64,000 nucleotides of DNA, taken from assembly GCF_036850765.1 (NCBI RefSeq), contig NC_089495.1, forward strand, positions 202,803,847 to 202,867,846, written 5' to 3'. Source of the stretch: Saccopteryx bilineata. Its lineage: Eukaryota; Chordata; Mammalia; Chiroptera; Emballonuridae. The stretch's first letter is position 1. Each line of letters starts with the position of its first letter. Below, piece after piece: positions 46,404 through 56,629 of this stretch. The notes under the pieces were generated by a model, which saw only the letters and a program-made list of their open reading frames with translations, did no database searches and had not been told where the DNA came from. Position numbers and translations under genes: made by a program.

Positions 46404-46614
46404 TTTTTTTTTTTTTTAATTTATTCATTTTAGAGAGGAGAGGGAGAGACAGAGGGAGAGAGAGAGAGGAGAGACAGAGAGAGAGAGAAGGGCGGGGGGA
46501 GCTGGAAGTATCAACTCCCATATGTGCCTTGACCAGGCAAGCCCAGGGTTTCGAACCGGTGACCTCAGCATTTCCAGGTTGACGCTTTATCCACTGCGCC
46601 ACCACAGGTCAGGC
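46404..46614 (-). mobile_element. S1-type tRNA-SINE (host of the S3 insertion)
   Basis: Reverse S1. Its exact 19 bp duplication CCCACTCTGCTGTTTTTAA lies at 46002-46020 (left of the S3) and 46615-46633. Confidence 0.95.
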
Positions 46615-46639
46615 CCCACTCTGCTGTTTTTAAACCTCC

Positions 46640-47540
46640 AGCACCTACCTTCTCTCCTTATTCTCAGCAGAGACTCCTACTTCTTCATGGAGAAAATACA
46701 ACTCCCTCAACTCTCACTACCAAGACATAAATCTCCCAGTGTCCTCCTTTGCAGCTGACCCTCCTCAAGTCCACGGCCAATTCCTCCATTTGTGCCTTTG
46801 ATCCCATCTTCTCTGACCCTCTCGAGACCGTTCTGTGACTGGTTTTCTCTTCTCTGTCTACTGTTACCTTCTTTCTGAGTTAAGTCTGCCCTTGGCTTCT
46901 GTGACCCAGACTCTCGATAGTTTTCTGGCTGTTGTGACTGCTCCTTCTCCATCTCTGCCCCCAGACATTAGATGTTGGCCTTCCTCTGACTTTAATCCGG
47001 AGCTGTCTTTCTTCTTCAACTTAATATTTTCTCCCTAACTTACCCCATTTATGCCTCCGGTTCTTTAGTTACAGCTTTTCCCAGACCACTCATGAATTTA
47101 TTTCTAGTACAGACCTCAAGAGATTTTAGACAACTGCATGTACATCCTTAACAGGACCTCAAACTCAACATGTCTAAAACTAGGCCTGTGATTTTCACCC
47201 CCAATGTCAGGTGCTCTGCCGTTGTTGCCCATCTCAGCAAATGGCACCACCATCTAGCTCTGAGGCAAGTCCTCCTTGGCACCTCTCTTCCTGACCCTCA
47301 TACCCATCATAAGAAGCTTCTGATTTTATCTTAGGTGGCCCAGAGTCACCCACTTTTCCCATAGCCTAAACCCCTTCAGTGATTTGCCATTTTATCCTTA
47401 GGAGTCAAATCTAAGAGTGTCAGTATGGATCACAAGTTGTTATGGCCTGGCTCCTGTCAGCCTCCCTCAGCCTCATCTGACTTCCCTCAGCAACTCAGAC
47501 ATATCAGCCTCATTCCTCTCATCACAGACCCGCGTATATG
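46640..47540 (+). mobile_element. L2 relic, long
   Basis: LINE-2 3' half in sense: CTCAAACTCAACATGTCTAA, CCCATCTCAGCAAATGGCAC, CTTCAGTGATTTGCCATTTT, TCACAAGTTGTTATGGCCTG. Confidence 0.85.
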
Positions 47541-47576
47541 GCACCCCTATGTCAGGAAGTGTTCTTCCCTCTTCTG

Positions 47577-47672
47577 ATGACCCCATGCTCAAGCCGGGTG
47601 AGCCTGCGCTCAAGCTGGCAACTTCAGAGTCCCAGATCGACACTCTATCTTCTGCGCCACCACCAGTCAGGC
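47577..47672 (-). mobile_element. S2 SINE head fragment
   Basis: Only the head-proximal part of S2 (reverse), ending CCACCACCAGTCAGGC. Confidence 0.75.
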
Positions 47673-47704
47673 ACTTTTTAAAGTTTTGAAGGGAAAAAGA
47701 GTTT

Positions 47705-48013
47705 TGCCTCTTTTTTTTTTTAAGTGAGACAGAGAGAGGAGCAGATAGGAAGGGAAAGAGATGAGAAGCATCAATGACATCTTAGTTGTTCATTGATTGC
47801 TTTCTCATATGTGCCCTGACCAGGAGGCTGCAGCTGAGCAAATGACCCCTTGCCAGCGACCTTGGGGTCAAGCCAGCAACCATGGGGTTATATCTATGAT
47901 GCCACACTCAAGCCAGTGACCCTGTGCTCAAGCTGGCGACCTTGGGGTTTTGAACCTGGGTCCTCTGTGTCCCAGGCCGACATTTTATTCCCTGTGCCAC
48001 CACCTGGTCAGGC
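47705..48013 (-). mobile_element. S2-type tRNA-SINE
   Basis: Reverse S2 with T-run at left and head at right (GCCACCACCTGGTCAGGC). Confidence 0.9.
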
Positions 48014-48549
48014 TTACCTATTTTACTCATAAGATTTTGGTCATATATGTACAAACAAAATCAGAAATAGTATTTTTCACAAGAATTTTGAAAGCTAAGA
48101 ACTATTATGAGTAGTTTATAAGGAGAAATATTGGTATTTTTGAATTATTGGGGAAATGGTGACATTAATCTTGTTCCTGCTATGAGGACAGAGTTTGCTT
48201 ATGTCATGCTGGCCAAGGCCTCCTAGACTGCCAGATTGAAGCAGGTGCGGTGGATGATTTCTGGGCAAGACCAGAGAGGCCCACATGGTTGATAGGTCAC
48301 TTGCTAATCTGTTGTTTTGATTTTGATTGGTTGGCTTTCATACACTCATACACTTCTAATTACAAACACAGAAATTGTCTCCCACAAATCAGTGAACTTC
48401 TTTTTAAAATTATACTTGATCAGAAGTGTTGTTTACAAATACACAAATGAGTAGTTCCACCCTGGCATAATGAGTTCTCCATTAACACAGAAATTATTTG
48501 TTTTTAGTTTGCTTTCTCATTTTTTATTTACTCTTCTGTGTATAATTTT

Positions 48550-48736
48550 TTTTTTACAGAGACAGGGAGAGAGAGCCAGAGACATGGACAGACAGGGACA
48601 GACAGACAGTACGGGAGAGAGATGAGAAACATCAATTCTTTGTTGCAGCACTTTAGTTGTTCATTGACTGCTTCGAACATGGGTCCTCCACATCCCAATC
48701 CCACATTCTATTCACTACACCACCGCCTGGTCAGCC
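48550..48736 (-). mobile_element. S2-type tRNA-SINE, internally deleted
   Basis: Tail and head joined with the central CTTGAG-repeat part missing. Duplication GTGTATAATTTTT at 48537-48549 and 48737-48749. Confidence 0.9.
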
Positions 48737-48751
48737 TGTGTATAATTTTTT

Positions 48752-48938
48752 ATATTTATTAACTTTTTAGAAAGAGGAGAGAGAGAGAATGGGGGGTGGG
48801 GTGCAGAGGATCAGGAAGCATCAACTCTTAGTAGTTGCTTCTCATTTGTGCCTTGACTCGATAAGCCCGGGGTTTTGAACCAACGACCTCAGCGTTCCAG
48901 GTCGACACTTTATCCACTGTGCCACCACAGATCAGGCA
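48752..48938 (-). mobile_element. S1-type tRNA-SINE
   Basis: Reverse S1, directly beside the previous SINE's duplication. Confidence 0.88.
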
Positions 48939-48967
48939 TTCTGTGGATAATTTTGTGTTATATTTTC

Positions 48968-49026
48968 TTTTTTTTTTTAATTAAATTTAATTGATGTTTT
49001 ATCCATTACGCCACACAGGTCAGGCA
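48968..49026 (-). mobile_element. 59 bp mini-SINE (S1 head plus A-rich tail)
   Basis: Read on the minus strand: about 34 bases of S1 head, then directly an A-rich tail. Exact 15 bp duplication TTGTGTTATATTTTC at 48953-48967 and 49027-49041. Confidence 0.9.
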
Positions 49027-49263
49027 TTGTGTTATATTTTCAACTAGAGAAAAGGATCAGTAGTTAAAAACATGAAGTTCAATGAATAAGTTAGAAACCA
49101 GAGAAAATAGGCTAATATGAGGGAAGTTTGTAGCAACCTGTAATCAGCTGTGGGTGTTCCTGGTATGGGGAGGCTAAGATGCCTCTGACAGCAAAGGGGG
49201 GTGAGGGCCCTACCCTACCCACAGCCAGCCAGTTGAGAAGCAAGCATGAAAAACATGGAGTGT

Positions 49264-49445
49264 ATGCCTTCGCTGGTTAGTGCAGTTAGAGTGTCATCCG
49301 GAAACAACACGCTTCTCTGGTCGGGGCGCATGCGGGAAGCAACCAGTGAATGCGCAAATAAGGAGAATAGCAAATGAATGTTCCTCTCCCCCCATCCCTC
49401 TCTCCTTTCTTCTGTCTCTCTACAAGCAATCAATTAATAAAAAAC
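49264..49445 (+). mobile_element. S4-type tRNA-SINE, old
   Basis: CTTCGCTGGTTAGTGCAGTT head, GAAGCAACCAGTGAATGCGC body and CT-rich end. Confidence 0.75.
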
Positions 49446-50012
49446 CAAACACAGAATATGGAGATATACTTAAAACAGAAGTGTTGTTATTGTAGAATGC
49501 AAATGAGCAGACATAATTAGATACATCTTACCGGAGCAAACCCTGAACAATAACTGCCTGAAACTGCACTCTTATGACATCATTTAGAAACCAGCCGTGC
49601 AATTGTGGAAGAAAATTTTCAGAATTTTTTTTTGCAATTAAATAGAAATCTTGGCTAGAAATAGTATAGTAAAAAGCACAATGAAGTGAGCCAAGTCAAG
49701 GCCAATTTCTAAAATGCCTCAGAGGTGAAGCCAACCTACTAGAAGATTTAATAGAACCTTTTAGATTTGGCCAGATTTGATTAAAGTCAAAATGAGGCAG
49801 CCAGGCTGAAAAAATGCCCTCATCAAATTACAAATTTAACTGGACAACCACCTGAAAGACTGCTACTGACCCAGTTTTTTACCATTATAGTTGGTTCTAA
49901 AACATGAGTATATAAATGATGTAACTCCACTATTAGTTTTTTGAACTATTTGTATATCTACCTTTACATTAATTTGTAAGATCCTTGATGGTTTAAAAAA
50001 ACTGAGAATTTT
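49446..50012. other. NCOA6 intron, nothing recognised
   Basis: AT-rich, unassigned. Confidence 0.5.
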
Positions 50013-50131
50013 TGCCTGACCTGTGGTGGCGCATTGGATAAAGCGTCGACCTGGAATGCTGAGGTCTCCGGTTCAAAACCCTGGGCTTGCCTGGTCAAGG
50101 CACATATGGGAGTTGATGCTTCCTGCTCCTC

Positions 50132-50178
<47 letters not shown>

Positions 50179-50204
50179 GTCTAAAATGAATAAATAAAGT
50201 CTTT
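50013..50204 (+). mobile_element. S1-type tRNA-SINE with (CT)n
   Basis: Near-consensus S1 with a ~44-base CT dinucleotide tract. Duplication AAAAAACTGAGAATTTTT on both sides (about 49995 and 50209). Confidence 0.94.
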
Positions 50205-50502
50205 AAAAAAAAAAACTGAGAATTTTTAAACAATATATGTGTTGGTTTTTTGTCAATACAATATCGTGGGGGCTTGGGACTGCAGGTAAGCTTGGCAGCC
50301 TTTAGGAAAAGGCTGATGCACGCCCTGAAATGTACCAGCAGTCACCTAGAATGCCTTACCATATAGAGTTTGCCTCTAGTTCTCTTACTGTGTTCAGTGA
50401 AGTAGTAAAAGTGGTAACATTTGGGGGAAGTATAGAATTGAATCACAAAACAAAAACCTCATCTTTTCAGGAAGATTTATAAAGACATTAATAGTGAGTT
50501 TG

Positions 50503-50805
50503 GCCTGACCAGGCGGTGGTACAGTGGATGGAGCATCAGACTGGAATGCAGAGGACCCAGGTCTGAGACCCTGAGGTCACCAGCTTGAGTGTGGGCTCAT
50601 CTGGTTTGAGCAAGGCTCACCAGCTTGGACCCAAGATCACTGGCTCAGCTGGAGCCCCACGGTCAAGGCACATATGAGAAAGCAGTCAGTGAACAACTAA
50701 GGTGCTGCAACGAAGAATTGATGCTTCTCATCTCTCACCCTTCCTGTCTGTCTGTCCGTCCCTATCTGTCCCTCTCTCTGTCTCTGACACACACACACAC
50801 TCACA
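50503..50805 (+). mobile_element. S2-type tRNA-SINE ending in (CA)n
   Basis: S2 copy whose tail is a CA repeat. Flanked by GTGAGTTTG. Confidence 0.9.
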
Positions 50806-51599
50806 AAGTGAGTTTGTTCTATCACCCAGATTGGCTAGATTTATCCAGGGAGGGTTATAAAAGACTGCACAATCAGGTTGCTATGTTATTTTTCCTCATG
50901 GAAGTATAAAGGTGTACCCTGCCCCACCACTCCCATCCACTACCCTCCTACGAAAAAGATGAGTTTTTGTAGTTTCTAGCACAGATCATGTGTTTACTCA
51001 TGGCCCCACTCATTGATTCATCCTCAGAAGTGAGGCAGCCTGCCAGATCCTGGAACAGTAACAGATGGAAGGGGGGGGGAAGCCTAGGGTTGTTTATCCC
51101 CCCCCAACTCTTCGCCTCTCTTCCAGCCACATATGTGTATGTCAGATACACCACTTGATCCTTCATATCCAAACAAAGGAGAAGCTTCCAAAGTTGGCCT
51201 AATTAATCGACATTTTTCTAAGGATAAACAGTCAAGACAAAACTCTTTATTTTTACTGCAAATGACACATTTGCTACAGGGAAAATCAAGGCTGAGTATT
51301 AGAAGTAAAAGTTGATTATGAGGAGTTTTGGTTGTGGGAGACTTAATTTACATGCAATTAAAATGAACCCCATTATCAACATCCTGTCAGATTAACTGTT
51401 TTCTGATTAGCAAAAGACTAATGAGAAATCAGACAGATTCTACCCAATGACACAAGCAACATGACCTACTAGCAAGAAAATAATTTCAAAATGTGACATG
51501 TTGACATTTCCAACAGCAGAAACCCCAAAACATTGCATAGGTCACTTCTGAGTAAGTCATGGAAGCCTCACTTCTTAGCAATTATTATAGCTAACAGAA
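50806..51599. other. NCOA6 intron, nothing recognised
   Basis: Unassigned intronic sequence with a short G run and C run at about 51070-51105. Confidence 0.5.
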
Positions 51600-51616
51600 C
51601 AGCAGAATTTTTGCTT

Positions 51617-51842
51617 TTTTTTTTTTTAATTTTTATTTTATTTTATTTATTCATTTTAGAGAGGAGAGAGAGAGAGGAGAGAGAGAGAGGAGAGAGAGAG
51701 AGGAGAGAGAGAGAGAGAAGGGGGGAGGAGCTGGAAGCATCAACTCCCATATGTGCCTTGACCAGGCAAGCCCAGGGTTTCGAACCGGCAACCTCAGCAT
51801 TTCCAGGTCGACGCTTTATCCACTGTGCCACCACAGGTCAGG
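51617..51842 (-). mobile_element. S1-type tRNA-SINE with (GA)n
   Basis: Reverse S1 with long GAGA tract. Duplication GCAGAATTTTTGCTTTT at about 51600 and 51843. Confidence 0.95.
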
Positions 51843-52079
51843 CAGAATTTTTGCTTTTTGCACCTACCTTTTGTGTCTGGATTTTCAAAATACTTTGATA
51901 CAAGAGAAGAAAATCACTTAGAACACTGAATCTAACCTACGGCATCAGAAAATTCAGCCTTGTTCCCTGAAGTGGATAAATCTGACTTATTTTACACTTA
52001 ATGTGTTAGATAGGATTTTTTTCTCCTGTATAGGAAGTAATTTTTAAAATACTGTTTTCATATTAAAACCAAAGTATCG

Positions 52080-52500
52080 GCCCTGGCCGGTTGGCTCAGC
52101 GGTAGAGCGTCGGCCTAGCATGCGGAGGACCTGGGTTCGATTCCCGGCCAGGGCACACAGGAGAAGTGCCCATTTGCTTCTCCACCCCTCCGCCGCGCTT
52201 TCCTCTCTGTCTCTCTCTTCCCCTCCCGCAGCTAAGGCTCCATTGGAGCAAAGATGGCCCGGGCGCTGGGGATGGCTCTGTGGCCTCTGCCTCAGGCGCT
52301 AGAGTGGCTCTGGTCGCAACATGGCGACGCCCCGGAGGGGCAGAGCATCGCCTCCTGGTGGGCAGAGCATCACCCCCTGGTGGGCGTGCCGGGTGGATCC
52401 CGGTCGGGCGCATGCGGGAGTCTGCCTGACTGTCTCTCCGTTTCCAGCTTCAGAAAAATGAAAAAATAAAAAAAATAAAAAATAAATAAAATAAAATAAA
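52080..52500 (+). mobile_element. S3-type tRNA-SINE, full length
   Basis: Near-consensus S3 with clear boxes A and B. Duplication AAAACCAAAGTATC at 52066-52079 and about 52502. Confidence 0.95.
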
Positions 52501-53076
52501 ATAAAACCAAAGTATCTACTATGGAACAGCATGAAGAATGAGGGTAAATTTTTAAGATCAATATAAGATTTTAAACATTTACATTTGGAGAGCAAACTAT
52601 TCATTGTACTCTGCTGTAAGAAACTTGTGTGGAAAGTATTTTAGAGACATGGTTTAAATATGAGATGATTGGATTAATTCAAGGCGCTATAATATAAAAG
52701 GAATTAAAACACACTCATTCCCCTTTATGTCATTGTTACCCCACGTGTAAATGGCTCAGTTCCTGCACCTCTAACAGGACTCTCGGGCTCACCTGGACTC
52801 AGAGCAGGCTCTGGCTTGCTCTGAATTGCTCTCATGCATGTATGTATCCACAGCCATGATATACTTGGGTAGGCCACAGTAGACACTTGTTGACCAAGAG
52901 TCATGGTCATGTTATTTAGAAACTTATATAGACTATAACATGGCAAAAAGAGTTCCCTATTGCAAAACAATCACTTGGTTCCAGAGGGATCCAAAGGCTA
53001 GTTTTTGCACTCCGGCTTTATTTACTCACTTGCTTGTAGCATTGCTCATTGATTTCTCATCAAAAGCATGGTCAGG
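52501..53076. other. NCOA6 intron, nothing recognised
   Basis: Unassigned sequence between two SINEs. Confidence 0.5.
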
Positions 53077-53321
53077 CCTGACCTGTGGTGGTGCAGTGGA
53101 TAAAGCGTCGACCTGGAAATGCTGAGGTCGCTGGTTCGAAACCCTGGGCTTGCCTGGTCAAGGCACATATGGGAGTTGATGCTTCCAGCTCCTCCCCCCC
53201 CCTCTGTCTCTCTCTCTCTCCTCTCTCTCTCCCTCTTTGTCTCTCTCTTTCCCTCTCTCTGTCCTCTCTAAAAATGAATAAATAAAATAAAATAAAATAA
53301 TTTAAAAAAAAAAGAAAAAAA
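53077..53321 (+). mobile_element. S1-type tRNA-SINE
   Basis: Near-consensus S1, long CT tract and A-rich tail. Duplication AAAAGCATGGTCAG at about 53062 and 53322. It lies 340 bp upstream of the last NCOA6 exon. Confidence 0.95.
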
Positions 53322-53663
53322 AAAGCATGGTCAGTCTCTCCATCATGTCCTTCCATGATGAAAACTGGTGATGAGGTGTGTGGCCTTCATTGCCTAGCTA
53401 AAGCAGCTGTCCCCATCCCGCCACTTTTTCCAACCAAGCAAGTGTGCTTCATCTGCCACTGCCTGTATCACATTTCCCCAATTGCCAGGCCCTTGCACAC
53501 AAGCCCTGAGACCCTCTGCACACGAGAGCCCCTCCCGAGGCCCTTAGACTGACTCAGACCCAGTAGTGCTCCACTTAGGTCAGCTCGTGTTCTCGCGGAC
53601 TGCCTAAAGACGTGGCTGTGAAGAGTGACCTCGGCTGAACATGTCCTCCCTCTCCTCCCACAG

Positions 53664-53707
53664 ACATGACCAGTGCGGTGCAATCCAAGCGAAGAAAATC
53701 CAAGTAA
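53664..53707 (+). CDS. NCOA6: NCOA6 last coding exon and stop codon
   Basis: Forty-four coding bases give DMTSAVQSKRRKSK and TAA at 53705-53707. The strong acceptor is CTCCTCCCACAG. The terminal KRRKSK is a basic cluster conserved in human. An 8 kb SINE-rich intron separates it from the previous exon. Confidence 0.96.
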
Positions 53708-54220
53708 ACAAGCTGGACAGCGACTTGATACTTGTAAAATGTGTGTGAATTTTACAAAAAGCAATTTTGAGCTGTGACTTTTTAAAATCCATTTCTGTAC
53801 AGCTAGTCATTTTAATAATGTGGCCCTTTCCTAGTCCCTGCAGACTGTTTTGTAAAGTGCAATGAGGAAAGCAGAGTTGTTGAACCCTTTTGGTGTTGAT
53901 GAAGTTCAAGGTTTCTAAAATGTTGCCATGTATTGAGGAGCTAATGCGATTATGTTATTAGTTTTCACATTTCCTAAGCAGCCTAGAGTACAGGGTGAGC
54001 ATTTTTAGATCTTCTAATGATGTATTGTGCTGTGGAAGTACCGTGTGAATAGCAGTAGTGGGGGCAAAAGAAATCTTCTTTGAAAATGTTGTAAATAATT
54101 TTATTATATAGTGTTTTGGATGTATTTGTTGTAGAAATGGACCAGTGAATAAAAAGAATCTAAGGATTTGTACAATGTGAAATACTGAATGTGTTAAATA
54201 AATGTCATTGTCTTAGAACA
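53708..54220 (+). other. NCOA6: NCOA6 3' UTR
   Basis: About 510 bases follow the stop codon. They are AT-rich and free of SINEs. A candidate early poly(A) signal lies at 54148-54153 and a better-placed one at 54197-54202. The end at about 54220 is an estimate, 15-25 bases past the second signal. Confidence 0.75.
54197..54202 (+). terminator. NCOA6: Polyadenylation signal AATAAA of NCOA6
   Basis: Canonical AATAAA near the end of the inferred 3' UTR, followed within 25 bases by a T/G-rich stretch. A second AATAAA at 54148-54153 could serve as an alternative. Confidence 0.7.
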
Positions 54221-54560
54221 TAAATATATGTTATTGGCAGGGGATTATTGGGTAAGCAAGCTCTTTCCTTTGGGTCATAAAGGAACAGGAACAGCCTTCT
54301 TTGTGAATTAGAATCCCATCTTGTCCTGACTGCACATGAGATGCACCTGGCAAGTTGAGGAAAATGCATATTCTTGCTCACTCAACTCACCCATGGCCTT
54401 GAAGAAACTAGCCCTTTGCAACACTATACTGGGCGCTTTGCATGTTGGTCACATTTCTTTTCATTGCAAATACCAATTTAGAGAGGATCAAAGGCCACCC
54501 AGGATTTTCTAGGGACAGGAAGTCATCAGCAACCCAGACACCACTTTTTCCCCCCTTATA

Positions 54561-55855
54561 TTGGGTTGGGGAATAAGTTCGTAGCGTTTTTATATTTTCT
54601 TTATTTTACAACGATTTGTTTGCTGTTTGGCAAAGGGTAAGTATTCATTCGATAAAACTCTTTCTGCTCTACAAAACTATGTTAATTGTATTTTTGAGTT
54701 ATTTAATTTTTTATTATTTTTGAGGCTTAGAAATGGAATACCCAGGAGGCAAAAATCAACATTTTCGACACCTGCTCTTCTTTGCTTTTCATCGAGGTCA
54801 AAAAGCTACCGAAGCAGCCCGGGACATTTGCAACGTGTATGGAGAAGGTGTCATAGGCGAGTCTACAGCACGGAAATGGTTTGCAAAGTTCAAAAATGGC
54901 GACTTTGACGTCGATGACATGTCCCGCAGCGGAAGGCCTTCTGAATTCGATGAAGAACGTCTCAAATCACTTTTGAAGGAGAACGGTCGCCAAACCAGTC
55001 GTGAATTGGCAGAAAAAATGAACTGCGATCATAAAACAATTCTCAATCACCTTCATTCAATGGGATTTACCGAAAAATTGGGAGCCTGGGTGCCTCACGA
55101 GCTCAACGAAAAAAACAAAGAAAGTCGCCTTCAAATTGCTTCTCAGCATCTCGCCCGCCATTGAGCAACACGCGGTCATAAACAGCGCTTTTTGTACCGA
55201 ATCGTCACGGGAGATGAGAAATTGTGCCTATACATCAATATGAAGCAAAGAAAGGAGTGGGTGGCTCCAGGAGATACGCCAAAGCTGAGAGTCAAGCCGG
55301 ACCTTCATCCAAAGAAGATCATGATATGTGTTTGGTGGGACTGGGAGGGCATGGTGCACTGGGAAATGCTCAAAAAGAATGCCACGGTCAACAAGGAGCT
55401 CTACATTGCCCAGCTACACCACGTGAATGAGGCTATTCGACTGAAAAGACCTGATCGACATGGTCCTTCACGACAACGCCAGGCCCCATGTTGCACAAGT
55501 CATCAAAGCCGCACTCCAAGAGCTCGAATGGGAGGTCCTTCAGCATCCGCCGTATTCTCCGGTGCAATTCTCCGGACCTTGCACCCACCGATTACCATCT
55601 TTTCCGCTCCCTTTCAAACCATATGAAGGGCATTACCTTCGATAACAAAGAGGTCCTTAAAAACTGGCTCAACAACTTCTTTGACACCAGACCAGGCGAT
55701 TTTTGGCGGAACGGCATCAACAAATTGGTCGAGAGGTGGGAAGAGGTTGTAAACAGCAATGGCGAATATATAATTGATTAACTTATTGATATAATTATTT
55801 TTTGTTTAAATAAAAGTCTTCGGTAAAAACGCTACGAACTTATTCCCCAACCCAA
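54561..55855 (+). mobile_element. Mariner transposon, full length, inactive
   Basis: 1,295 bp bounded by perfect 31 bp inverted repeats (54561-54591 and 55825-55855; each begins TTGGGTTGGGGAATAAGTTC) and a TA target duplication (54559-54560, 55856-55857). Size, TIRs and TA fit the Tc1/mariner superfamily, and the TIR and protein resemble the cecropia/Hsmar-type group. The element lies in the short gap between the NCOA6 and TP53INP2 3' ends, outside both inferred transcripts. Confidence 0.95.
54733..55781 (+). pseudogene. Mariner transposase, broken
   Basis: The start at 54733 opens MEYPGGKNQHFRHLLFFAF, an N-terminal helix-turn-helix region with the usual RSGRPSEFDEERL linker. A TGA at 55162-55164 stands where a CGA Arg codon is expected (CpG decay). 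After it, the frame continues through VTGDEK. A frame change near 55460 leads to HDNARPHVAQ, and a second change comes from a 13-base tandem insertion near 55552-55575. The last part runs through TDYHLF to YIID and a stop. The three catalytic Asp codons are at 55213, 55472 and 55590. Discounting the 13-base insertion, the last two are spaced as in a DD34D mariner. Non-functional. Confidence 0.93.
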
Positions 55856-56629
55856 TACAACTGCTTCTCTGGGCGAACGATGGATTGCTCCAAAACAACT
55901 GTTTATACCTCCATTCAAGAGATAAGCCCAGCCTGACCAGCAAAATTCTTTGTAACAGTGTCAAGAATCGAGCCCAGTTTAGGTCAGCTCTCCACCTTCA
56001 GTCCAGTTCTGTGGTTCCATGGGCAGTTCCCAAGTAAAAGCAGTCAGTATGTGCTATACAGTTCAAAGCTGTGCACTGTATTCCACTCTGTGGCTACCCT
56101 GTAACTCATCTGCCTCAGGCTTAGGAGTGATTGTCAACATGGCCAGGTTTTTCCCTTTCTGACTTCATTTCCTACCTAAAAATCTGTAGTCTTCAAACCA
56201 GCTGCTTCTGCTCCCATCCTACCCTGCTACCTTCAAGGAACTAGATGTGTGGGGCCCTGTCCTTGTCTTGGCCTGAGTCTCAGCCTTCTGCTGTGTCTCC
56301 TTACAGCCAGACATATATTCCTTCCTTCCCCTGCAATTTCTCCTTACCTGTGCCATAATCCAATGCCTGAGACCAAAAAGATGAGTTAGAGATTCTGTCA
56401 TGCTCTTATTCTCATCTCTCTTTCAACCGTCTTATTATAAGGATCTTCTAAACGTAGTTAGTTATGAGTCAGATCCCACACTCTTTTCCCAGCAAGCTTA
56501 TCTACCTTCTTCCTTCCCTTCTGACACACAACCACCACCAAACCCAGCCAGGTAATAATACCCTTTGCCAATACTGTGCTTGAGTTTGCAAAGTGCTTCT
56601 CTACTTTAGCACTATTCAGGCAGAAAGCA

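Larger units (their letters stand above)
2533..54220 (+). other. NCOA6: NCOA6 gene, 3' part (12 coding exons)
   Basis: Twelve exons with AG acceptors and GT donors join in phase (156, 123, 126, 840, 147, 1117, 122, 2979, 69, 37, 149 and 44 coding bases). They give about 1,969 residues of nuclear receptor coactivator 6 (ASC-2/PRIP/TRBP/AIB3). The human protein is 2,063 residues, and the exons for its first ~78 residues lie left of the window. NCOA6 is a nuclear, largely disordered Gln/Pro/Ser-rich scaffold that binds liganded nuclear receptors through LXXLL boxes and anchors the ASCOM complexes with KMT2C/KMT2D methyltransferases. Both LXXLL boxes, the basic nuclear signal and the C-terminal basic tail are intact, and no exon contains a stop, so the gene looks functional. 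It converges on TP53INP2. Identity rests on recognising the protein from memory; exon edges were read by eye. Confidence 0.96.
54221..56629. other. Intergenic gap between convergent NCOA6 and TP53INP2
   Basis: About 2.4 kb, of which 1.3 kb is the mariner. The rest (54221-54558, 55858-56629) shows no recognised feature. Confidence 0.6.

Noticed and set aside
50130..50180. CT/GA-rich tracts as possible CRISPR-like or satellite arrays
   Set aside because: Simple dinucleotide repeats belonging to S1 SINE 3' ends in a mammalian genome; no spacers.
55930..55950. GCCTGACCAGCAAAATTCTT resembling an S2 SINE head
   Set aside because: Only the first ~11 bases match and nothing follows; chance similarity is likely.
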